In this document: piece after piece, positions 54,611 to 64,000 of the stretch | Layout: each line of letters opens with the position of its first letter | Numbering within the stretch: position 1 is the stretch's first letter | Origin: Prorocentrum cordatum | Taxonomy: Eukaryota > Sar > Dinophyceae > Prorocentrales > Prorocentraceae | NCBI GenBank assembly: GCA_963575745.1 | Contig: CAUYUJ010014759.1 | Location: 123,547-187,546 of the forward strand | Direction of reading: 5' to 3' | Length of the DNA: 64,000 nt | Notes under the pieces: model-generated | The model's input: only the letters and a program-made list of their open reading frames with translations | Database searches by the model: none | Told to the model about the DNA's origin: nothing | Position numbers and translations under genes: made by a program

Positions 54611-56374
54611 TTTTTTCCCGGAAAGGGCGTAGGCCCAGGGTTCTCTTTTAGTAGGTAAACCTGTTCCCCGGTGCCTGCTTGAAGGAGGCCGGCGAATTTT
54701 TTCCCTGATAAATAACGAGCCGGCGAATTGCCGGCGAATTTTTTCCCTGATAAATAACGAGCCGGCGAATTGCCGGCGAATTTTTTCCATGATAAATAAC
54801 GAGCCGGCGAATTAAAATTTGAGGATGTCTCGAGCGAAACGCTTGTTCCCGGAAAGGGCAAGAGCCCAGGGTTCTCTTTGTACTAGGTAAACTAGTCCCC
54901 CGGTGCCTGCTTGAAGGAGGCCGGCGAATTTTTTCCCTGATAAATAACGAGCCGGCGAATTGCCGGCGAATTTTTTCCCTGATAAATAACGAGCCGGCGA
55001 ATTGCCGGCGAATTTTTTCCATGATAAATAACGAGCCGGCGAATTAAAATTTGAGGATGTCTCGAGCGAAACGCTTGTTTCCCGGAAAGGGCAAGAGCCC
55101 AGGGTTCTCTTTGTACTAGGTAAACCTGTCCCCCGGTGCCTGCTTGAAGGAGGCCGGCGAATTTTTTCCCTGATAAATAACGAGCCGGCGAATTGCCGGC
55201 GAATTTTTCCCGGAAAGGGCGTAGGCCCAGGGTTCTCTTTTAGTAGGTAAAACCTGTCCCCCGGTGCCTGCTTGAAGGAGGCCGGCGAATTTTTTCCCTG
55301 ATAAATAACGAGCCGGCGAATTGCCGGCGAATTTTTTCCCTGGTAAATAACGAGCCGGCGAATTGCCGGCGAATTTTTTCCATGATAAATAACGAGCCGG
55401 CGAATTAAAATTTGAGGATGTCTCGAGCGAAACGCACGACCACACCCCAGCACGATCACGCCCCAGCACGACCACGCCCCAGCACGACCACTCCCCAGCA
55501 CGACCACCTCCCAGCACGACCACCCCCCCAGCACGACCACCCCCCAGCACGACCACCCCCCAGCACGACCACACCCCAGCACGACCACACCCCAGCACGA
55601 CCACACCCCAGCACGACCCCACCCCAGCACGACCCCACCCTAGCACGACCACACCCCAGCACGATCACACCCCAGAACGACCACACCCCAGCACGACCCC
55701 ACCCAAGCACGACCCCACCCCAGCACGACCACACCCCAGCACGACCACACCCCAGCAGGACCCCACCCCAGCACGACCCCACCCCAGCACGGCCCCACCC
55801 CAGCAAGACCACACCCCAGCACGACCACACTCCAGCACGACCTCACCACAGCACGACCACGCCCCAGCACGATCACGCCCCAGCACGACCACGCCCCAGC
55901 ACGACCACTCCCCAGCACGACCACCTCCCAGCACGACCACCCCCCCAGCACGACCCCCCCCCCGCACGACCACCCCCCCAGCACGACCACCCCCCAGCAC
56001 GACCACACCCCAGCACGACCACTCCCCAGCACGACCACACCCCAGCACGACCCCACCCCAGCACGACCCCACCCTATCACGAACACACCCCAGCACGATC
56101 ACACCCCAGAACGACCACACCCCAGCACGACCCCACCCCAGCACGACCCCACCCCAGCACGACCACACCCCAGCACGACCACACCCCAGCAGGACCCCAC
56201 CCCAGCACGACCCCACCCCAGCACGGCCCCACTCCAGCAAGACCACACCCCAGCACGACCACACCCCAGCACGACCTCACCACAGCACGACCACACCCCA
56301 GCACGATCACGCCCCAGCACGACCACGCCCCAGCACGACCACTCCCCCGCACGACCACCTCCCAGCACGACCAC
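54611..56374 (+). mobile_element. CME block 7, four heads then minisatellite to the gap
   Basis: Four heads (CCCGGAAAGGG at 54617, 54847, 55081 and 55208), each with 42-bp units, are strung in tandem. The first three each end at GCGAAACGCTTG or shortly before. The 16-bp minisatellite starts at 55435 and runs into the N gap, so the tail is missing. It shows that heads multiply independently of the rest of the element. Confidence 0.75.
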
Positions 56375-56474
56375 NNNNNNNNNNNNNNNNNNNNNNNNNN
56401 NNNNNNNNNNNNNNNNNNNNNNNNNNNNNNNNNNNNNNNNNNNNNNNNNNNNNNNNNNNNNNNNNNNNNNNNNN
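56375..56474. other. Assembly gap of exactly 100 N
   Basis: One hundred N in the middle of a CME minisatellite on the left and retrotransposon gag on the right. A round number usually marks a scaffold join of unknown size. Confidence 0.95.
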
Positions 56475-57718
56475 CTACTCGAGGGTGCCGTTTTTGCTGC
56501 TGCTCAACAAGGGCAGCGATCCTTCAGGCAGGCTCGCGAGCTGCTGCGCCAGAAGAAGACCGGACGGAAGTTCTTCGGAGGCCAGTGCGGGCAGAAGCGC
56601 CGGGGCGGAACAGGCGGACAGCCAGCCAAGGGGGCAGGCAAGGCGCCGACTTTGACCAGGAGCTCGCCCGGCACCTCGGGCCACCATCAGCAGAGGGACG
56701 AGTCGTGGAAGACGGACCCCCCAACACCATCTGCCTGAGGTGCGGCGGCCGCGGCCACACTGCTAAGAACTGCAAGGCTCCAGCGAAGAAGCAGGCTGGA
56801 CAGAAGTACGAGCATCAATCGACATCAGCATCCCGTGTGCGATCGACAGCAGCTCGAGCGCGATCGACAGCATCACGAACATCGCGATTCAGATCAACAG
56901 CAGCTCGATCGCGATCGACAGCATCGCGAACATCACGATTGAGATCGACTGCAACTCGAGCGCGATCGACAGCATCACGAATACGATCGAGAGCAACCCG
57001 AAGGCGACCGACTCGGAGGCCCCGGAGATTCTTGAGGCTTCGGAAGCGTTCGTCAAGGATTGGGTGTAGAAGGTCTTGGAGGGCCCCGAGTATCCAGATA
57101 AGCAAGCTCAAGATTATTCGGCCAAGGGTTTCTAGAAGAGAGTCTCACATGGTGTTCGTGGTTTTCGAGCAGTGTGTGTTTATGGTATCCCAGCTCTCGG
57201 GGACTTTCAAGGGTATCCAGGGCTCTTGGGCGACGTCTTCAATGATAGGCTTAGAGGCCGCGGAGATTTGGCAGGGTATTATGATGAAAGTCGCAGGCGT
57301 AAATCGCATGAAGATCGTCCCAGGACCCCTGATTGAGTTCACTTTCGGGAATATCCAGAAGGCAAAGTCCCTAGATCACGCGAGTATCCCAGGAAATGTT
57401 GACGGCCAGGAGTGCGATTTTCCAGTTTCAGTTGTGGAAGTGGAGGCACCGCTCTTGATAGGCATGGATTTTCTGAAGCATGTCGGAGTGATTGTGGATT
57501 TCGAGCTTGGGGCGATCAGGTCTAGGACGTTAGGCAGCAGGACACGCCAACTTGAGAGATCCATGTGCGGGCATCTTCTGATAGATTTCGGGCCAGAAGC
57601 TGAATGGGGAGAAGTTATCACACATCAGTTTTTGCTGGCGGAAGCTTCCGCATTCTCTCTGGCTCAAGACGGTGATCGAGCTGCGACTTTCGCGACAGAA
57701 CAGCTTCCGATTCCATGA
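56475..57718 (+). pseudogene. Copy 2: end of gag, zinc knuckle, retropepsin-like region
   Basis: Equivalent to 36202-37445. The CCHC knuckle is at 56732-56773. The same ATSSMIG replaces the expected protease triad. The long open frame that appears to run from the minisatellite across the N gap into this region is an artefact of the gap length. Confidence 0.65.
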
Positions 57719-58572
57719 CAGCCAGCGGATGAGATCATCATGCGGTGGCAGAAGGTGGCGTGGCTTATCGCCGCCCTCGGAGGCCTTCGCTACTTCGACG
57801 GCCTTGACGAGCACAAGGTGCGGCTGCTGCGGAGTTCCAGGGGCTGCGACGGCAGGGTGTTCCTGCGCGGGCGGCAGCAGCCGCCAGTGTCAGGGGCGAC
57901 TTCCATGCGGCCAGCCGCCGCTGATCAAGCCGTTCAGCGCCGAGAAGGAGGGGCAGGGGACCGCCGCTGGCGACATCGAGAGGCAGTGCGACAGCATCAA
58001 GTGCGCGTGCTGCGCAGCGCCTGGGGGGCGCAGAGCAGGCTGCAGCTGCATAGGCGGGCGCAGCCACGCGTGTCAGAGGATCCGCGCAGAGACGTCGAGT
58101 TCTGGGCCAGCGTCTTCGGGCTTAGGGGCCAAGAAGGAGGATCCGACGACGGCGAGTCCGAGACCGCCACCGCCTCGCACAGCAACTTCGAGCTCACCTT
58201 CGCCGCCGAGGGCGGTATACCATGCGCCGAGACCGAAGACCTGTCAGACAGCGTGGAAGGCACCACCTCCGAAGAAGGCGACGGTGCAGGAGGAAGAGCT
58301 GGAGATAGTCTCGGAGGCGATCGACCTGGACATGGTGATGCAGACCAACATGCAGTGCCCGGCCTGGGGCCAGGCGAAGGAGACCCTGACCGAGCACGTG
58401 GAGAAGATGAAGCAGGAGATCGAGGACACCCCGGTGCCGGAGGACAGCGGCTGGAACTTCTCGACGAGATCCACCGCGTGGACAACTGGCTGAGGCTGAC
58501 CAACCTGATCTTGGACGCGGAAGCCAAGAGGCTCCGAAGGAGGACGATCCGTGCAGCCATGCGGCTGGGCAG
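57719..58572 (+). pseudogene. Copy 2: cysteine-rich pol spacer
   Basis: Equivalent to 37446-38299, with the two C-x-C-C-x9-C-x-C-x7-C modules at 57819-57890 and 58002-58073. Confidence 0.5.
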
Positions 58573-58849
58573 GTGAAGACGCTCAACACCGCGCAGATCT
58601 ACGTGCTCAGCCATGAGATCGCGGAGTTTGAGGCGGCAGCGGCCAAGGGCGCTCAAGAACTACTTCGATTTGGGCAGCTGGACTTGCTGGAGGTCTGCGC
58701 TCCTCCAGACTCCGAGCTCGGCATGGAGGTCGAGAAGCTCGGCGGCGCCGTCATCGGGTTCGGGAAGCACAGCGAGTGCGATATGACGACCAACGCGGGC
58801 TACCGAAGGGCCTCGGAGACGCTGGCGCTGGAGAGCCCGAGAAGGGTAG
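58573..58849 (+). pseudogene. Copy 2: methyltransferase-like domain, N-terminal half
   Basis: Same sequence as 38300-38576 and cut at the same base by CME block 8. Confidence 0.55.
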
Positions 58850-59947
58850 TTTTTCCCGGAAAGGGCAAGAGCCCAGGGTTCTCTTTGTACTAGGTAAACC
58901 TGTCCCCCGGTGCCTGCTTGAAGGAGGCCGGCGAATTTTTTCCCTGATAAATAACGAGCCGGCGAATTGCCGGCGAATTTTTTCCCGTAGATGCTTCAGT
59001 CTTTGGTAATAACGAGCCAGGGCAATTGCCGGCGATTTTTTTCCATGATAAAATAAATAAGCCGGCGAATTAAATTTTGAGGATGTCTTGACGAAACGCT
59101 TGTTTTTGAAATCCCAGACTCACCACACCCCATGCACGACAACCACGCCCCAGCACGACCACGCCCCAGCACGACCACGCCCCAGCACGACCAAGCCCCA
59201 GCACGACCACCCCCCAGCACGACCACCCCCCCAGCACGACCACCCCCCAGCACGACCACACCCCAGCACGACCACACCCCAGCACGACCACACCCCAGCA
59301 CGACCACACCCAAGCAAGACCACACCCCAGCACGACCACACCCCAGCACGACCTCACCACAGCACGACCACACCCCAGCACGACCACGCCCCAGCACGAA
59401 CTCACACCAGCGCACGACCACACCCCAGCAACGACCACAACCCAAGCAAGACCACACCCGCCATGCACGAACCACACCCCAGCACGCCCGACCTCACCAC
59501 AGCGCCAACCACAAACCCCAGCACGAAACGACCACGCCCCAAGCAACGAACCACGCCCCCGCAGCGAACCACGCCCCAGCAAACAGCACAAACCACATCC
59601 CCCGGCCACACCACCCCCCCAGCACGACCACACCCCAGCACGACCACCCCCCAGCACGACCACACCCCAGCACGACCACTCCCCAGCACGACCACACCGC
59701 CTTGGTTGAGTGGTTGCCTGTCGTCGTGGAATGTTTCGTGGGGTGTCTCGTGGAATGTTTCGCGGGGTGTCTCCTGGAATGTTTCGTGAGGTGTCTCGCG
59801 GAATGTTTCGTGAGGTGTCTCGTGGGATGTTTCGTGAGGTGTCTCGTGGGATGTTTCGTGAGGTGTTGCCCCGTTGGGTATCGTGAAAACGTGCCCATGC
59901 TCCACATGTCTATATCCCTTTCCGGGTTCGTGGGTCCATCATGTTTT
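58850..59947 (+). mobile_element. CME block 8 inside copy 2
   Basis: Same insertion point and ends as block 3. The inner part 58985-59600 differs by many indels and by a foreign word (GTAGATGCTTCAGTCTTTGG near 58986), giving 74 bases more than block 3. The last 250 bases are identical again. Confidence 0.75.
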
Positions 59948-60987
59948 GACCACCCGGTACGGCCAGGTCGATCATCCAGAACGCCAACCAGAGGACAGAA
60001 GATCAACGACTACGTCTGGAGGCGAAACGCAGGAATAACGACAAGGTCAACCGGGCTTACGTGCTATTTGCCTTTCAAGCACTACATCAAGGAGCTGAAG
60101 TTGACTTCGAGCAGCCGCTGAAGTTCGGGACCTGGTCATTGCCTTACCTCAAGCGCCTTCTGGAGCAGCTGTTCACTGTGCGAGTGGGCGGGTGTGCTGA
60201 TGGGTTGAGATATCCGAAGACAGGCGAGCTGATCAATAAGGAGTGGCTGATAGCGACGTCCGACCAGCACCTAGACGCGACGATCGGCAGGACGTGCTCA
60301 AATCAGCGAGGCAGCCCGCGCAAGCACAAGCACGAGGAGATTCAGGGCAAGGTTACCGAGTTCACCGCAGCCTACCCGACGGCGATGTGCAAGAAGTGGG
60401 CCAAATCTATCATCAGACGTGTAGAGTGGTCTACTTGGTGCGCGTGGGCCGGAGGCTACAAAGAGACGGAGTTCAGCGAGGCCGTGTGCGTCACCGAGCG
60501 GCGCCTGGTCGGGAAGCAGCCGCTACCCAAGGCGCAGAGGCTGGGGATGGAGAAAGGAGGCCGAGCTCGACATCGACCCCAAGGGCGAGTTCGAGTGCTG
60601 GGAGCGCGAGGACGAGAACGTCAAGACCTACATGGGTACCGACACCGAGGGCCCGGACTGGCTCTCTGTGGTGCGGAGGCTTACCTGGGACCTCGACACC
60701 GACATCCTCATTGGCGACGAGCTGTGCGAGAGCATTCTGACCGACGAAGAGATATGCGCCCCGCTGCTGGAAGGCGCGAGCCATGCGAGGACGCGCTTAT
60801 CCTACGAGCGACCTGGGGATCAACAAGAGCACCCTGCAGCACCGCAGCAGCAGGAGGCACCTCAGGAAGAACAACGACCTGATCTAGTACAAGGCCCAGC
60901 TGAAGATCAGGTACCATCACCACCTCCACCTTGCGAGCCACACGAGGATGGAGTGGGCGTCGGTAAAGATAACGGATGTCTGCGAAG
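59948..60987 (+). pseudogene. Copy 2: methyltransferase-like C-terminal half and linker
   Basis: Equivalent to 39601-40640. It has the same PPGTARSIIQNANQ start and the same acidic and Gln-rich linker. Confidence 0.5.
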
Positions 60988-62757
60988 ACCGCGTGTCAGG
61001 CTCGGGCATCGCAGCAATAAGACCCTCATCGACGTGCTCAAGCGGGCTGGTGCTCAAAGCCTTATCTTGGCGAGGCTTGCGAACGTCACGAGAACAAGCC
61101 GATGGAGTCGGTGGTCGCGCCGTGCAGCCCGGCCACGCCTGGTAAGGCGATCGAGACGGACGGCTTCTTCTGGGCAGATCCTCGCGACACGCGGACCTGG
61201 ACGGGGGCGTGCATCGTCGATGCAGGTGCTCGACCCAGCGGCGGGAAGCTTGACCTCAAGGGCCGACTCATGAGATCGGGCGAGGAGTTTCGCGAGACGC
61301 TGCAGCAGACGTGGATGCAGTACTATGGTCGACCTGCTTTACTACGCCTAGACGTGAAGGCTGCCACGTCGAGAAGAGAGTCAAAGAGTTGCTTTCGTCG
61401 CGCGGCATTATGGTAGACGTCGCCGCCCGGCAGGCTCACGACCAGCTTGCGCTGAACGACAGACATCGGCATCCTGAAGGACACCGTGACCAAGATCGCG
61501 GAGGACTCCGACGCCAAGGTTACCGCGGATGAGATTTTCTGGGAGGCCATCGCCGCCATCAACGATCTCGGCAGGTACAAGGGCCACATCCCATGCTAGA
61601 TGATGCTGGGCAGGGCGCCAGAACCGATCGTGGGAGACGTGTTCGGAGAATAGCATAACTTGCCGATGCTCAGCAATACCTACGACGCCGACGACGAGGA
61701 GTACATCAATAATCAGAAGGTGCGGCTCGAGGCGAGACGGGCTTTCCTCGAGGTTACTTCCAGACGACGTCTTGCGCTACTGGAGCTTCGCACGGCCAGG
61801 GAGAAACACTGGACTACAGGGCAGCTCTGCTACTGGTGGTCCCAGGAGGCCATGGGCAACGTCGAGATGCCCGGTGGAGTTTGGGTAGGCCCGGCGACGG
61901 TTATCGCCCGAGAGCCCGGCCCAGGCGGCAATCCAGGGTCAGTCGACTGGATAGAGCACCGTGGCCGACTTCTGCAAGCAGGGCGCGGATACCTCCGACA
62001 AGCTACGGAGACGGAGATAGAGATCCACAAATTTCTTCATGGAGAGGCAGGTCCTCTCAACATCACCGCTGCCATGCTGAAGGTCAAGAGCAGCGAGTTC
62101 GAGGATATGATCGGACAGCGCCTTCCAGATCTCGACGATGAAGATGACGCTTGGGTTATGGAGCCGGAGGATCCCTTTGCGCAGAAGGCGGGAGGTGGGC
62201 AGCCAGCTGCGGCCGAGACCCAGGCACCCACGGCGCATGCGCCATCGGAGCCTGCAGGGGCAGCCGAGACCAAGGAAGAGGAGACGAAGTCCGAGGGCAA
62301 GAAGTCGGAGAAGGACGAGGAGGAGGGCGACCTTTCGTCTGTGGACCTGGAAGCGCCAGAACCACCAGGCCAACTACCTGGCGATCTACCTGTACCTGGA
62401 GTTCGGCGACCCCAAGAAGCGGAAGAAGGTGCTGCGGCCAAGAAGTCGCGGCAGACTACGAGAACCGGAGCTAAGCGCGGGAGAGAGCTGGGCGAGTTCG
62501 GCAAGCGCGCGACGAACGACCCCAACTCAGTTCAGAAGACCAGCGAGGGCCAGGACGTCACCACCGAACGCCAGGAGGCCGTCTACGTGTCTATCGCGGT
62601 TCCCTCCCGGGATGCACTCAACCGCTTCTTGAAGGATCCCGGGCGGTATGTGGCGACGCAGGCCAGGCGACAGCGCATTGAGGTCATTTACAAGAAGCTG
62701 GGCGACATGGACAAGGCGAAATTCGACGTGGCTTTGAAGAAAGAAGTTGATCAATTT
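60988..62757 (+). pseudogene. Copy 2: integrase and following linker
   Basis: Equivalent to 40641-42410, with TAG codons at 61597 and 61651 in the same places as in copy 1. Confidence 0.7.
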
Positions 62758-63477
62758 CTATTCGCTCAGGCGTGCGGAGGCGTACTCAGGATTCAGCTGC
62801 CGGACGTCGACCCGATGGGGATGTGCTGGATACTCACTTAGGCGGAAGGAGGCAAGAAGGCCAAGGCCAGACTGGTACTCATCGGCTACGCCGACAAGGA
62901 CTTAGAGACGCTCAAGACTGAATCGCCAACGCCCTCGAGGCGAGCGCGCCAGATGCTATGCCAGCAGGCGGCCAACATGAAGTGGACGACGTGGCTTGCA
63001 GATGCTTCGTCAGTTTCTCTTCAAGAGGAAGCTGCAGCGGAGGAGCGCGAGTTATATGCACTACCAGTACCTCAGCTACGAGAAGCACTTCAGCTCAACG
63101 ATGATGACGTCGTGCAGATTCTGAAGGCCTGCTATGGACTTACGAATGCACCGAGGCGGTGGTACGAGAAGGTCAAGAAGGATTTGGAGAGAAGAGGTTG
63201 GTATGCATGCAAGCTCGAGCCGTGTCTCTTCACCAAGCTGGACTCAGACAACGAGGTGATCGGGCTCATTCTGGCGCACGTGGGCGACTTCCAGATTGCG
63301 GGTGACCCTACCAACGTGGAGTTCCAGAGGGGAACGAGCATCTCAAGGCGCTATATCGATGGGCCATGTAGAAGTCAGATGAAGGCGGCTATTCAGTTTG
63401 TGGAGTTGAAGTCTCAAGCAATCCAGATGCAGGGTTTAGGCTAAGTCAAGAAAAGTACGCCAAGACCATGCAGTCGG
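62758..63477 (+). pseudogene. Copy 2: reverse transcriptase
   Basis: Equivalent to 42411-43130. TAG at 62839-62841 and the glycine in AHVGDF (63277-63291) are shared with copy 1. Confidence 0.8.
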
Positions 63478-64000
63478 CCAACGTCAAGCGAGGCCGCACA
63501 TCGAGCCCGGACGACAAGCTGACGGCCGGAGAAGTTACCGTATGCAGAGCCATCTTTGGACAAGCTCAGTGGCTTTCTCCACAGACGATGCCGCTCATCG
63601 CAGTTCACGTCTCGATGCTGCATGCAGTGGTCAACAGCGCGACGGTCAAGGACCTCGGCAGGATCAACCAGCTAGTCAAGACGATTCACGAGTTTGCGAG
63701 TACTGGAGTTACCATGCATCCCTACAAGCAGATGGCTTGCGTTTGTTGGATCGTGGTGTTTGAGGGCAGATGGGAGCAGTCAAGGAGGCTGCGTGATTTG
63801 CGCGACCGAGGTTGAGGCGCTCAGCGGCAAGAAGCAGTAGTTCACAGTATTCACAGGGACTTCCAAGAAGCTGACACGCAAGGGCCGTTCATCATTGGGT
63901 GCAGAGATCCAAGCAGCTAGCGAGGCCGCGGAGGAGCTGGAGTACACGCAGCTGGCTTGGATGGAGATGCTGAGCGCGAGGGTGCAGCTCAAAGGCGACA
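63478..64000 (+). pseudogene. Copy 2: RT connection and start of RNase H, cut by window end
   Basis: Equivalent to 43131-43653. It stops within the RNase H segment after SLGAEIQAASEAAEELEYTQ. Confidence 0.7.

Larger units (their letters stand above)
56475..64000 (+). mobile_element. Copia-type LTR retrotransposon, copy 2 (partial)
   Basis: It starts at the base equivalent to 36202 of copy 1 and runs past the window end in RNase H. Coordinates equal copy 1 plus 20273 up to about 58985 and plus 20347 after about 59690. All frames outside the CME read identically to copy 1, including every frameshift and stop. The 5' LTR and most of gag are missing at the N gap. Confidence 0.9.

Noticed and set aside
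55412-57718. Apparent 768-codon open frame running from the minisatellite through the N gap into the retrotransposon
   Set aside because: The 16-bp repeat has no stop codon in any frame (three units make a 48-base, 16-codon cycle), and the 100-N gap is of unknown true length, so the fusion is artificial.

Overview
The window looks like intergenic or heterochromatic DNA from a dinoflagellate nuclear genome. I base this on four things: a near-perfect relic of the dinoflagellate spliced leader (positions 29050-29071, one mismatch), high GC with GC-rich third codon positions in the few coding-like stretches, decayed copia-type retrotransposons whose polyprotein carries an extra methyltransferase-like domain, and a very large load of simple repeats and foldback elements. 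I see no bacterial operons, no rRNA or tRNA genes, no CRISPR array and no confidently intact cellular gene. The genus cannot be fixed from the sequence.

Layout. 1-28 kb: scattered short foldback elements, triplet arrays (GGA, GAT, GAC/GTC), a 0.5 kb AGCTT array, an AT-rich microsatellite, CG-alternating repeats, and a composite repeat seen three times (8.0-8.5, 11.2-12.5 and 19.0-20.1 kb). One decayed coding fragment with a membrane segment lies on the minus strand at 2.8-3.3 kb. 28.7-32 kb: a roughly 90-bp satellite interrupted by a retroposed, spliced-leader-bearing cDNA (29050-30089) with an A-rich tail and a target-site duplication. 32-34.5 kb: two tandem copies of an unusual compound minisatellite element (called CME here) that split an older foldback element. 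35.05-44.62 kb: a complete but dead copia-type LTR retrotransposon with about 270-bp LTRs, gag, zinc knuckle, protease, a cysteine-rich region, a methyltransferase-like domain (split by a CME), integrase, RT and RNase H. 44.9-50.2 kb: three more CME blocks, with an apparently error-rich stretch. 50.3-54.6 kb: foldback remnants, dispersed repeats and a frameshifted minus-strand coding fragment. 54.6-56.4 kb: another CME block running into a 100-N scaffold gap. 56.5-64 kb: a second copy of the same retrotransposon that looks identical to the first outside its satellite insert and is cut by the gap and by the window end.

How the parts relate. The repeats are nested in a readable order. Foldback family A elements acquired simple repeats in their interiors. 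CME elements inserted into a family A element and into the retrotransposon. The retrotransposon was already carrying its CME when it was duplicated, or when the assembler placed the same locus twice. The 16-bp CME minisatellite and the triplet arrays leave all reading frames open, so most long open frames here are artefacts of periodicity. Best candidates for undescribed biology are the CME element, foldback family A with exchangeable interiors, the GGA/80-bp composite, and the retrotransposon's duplicated cysteine modules.
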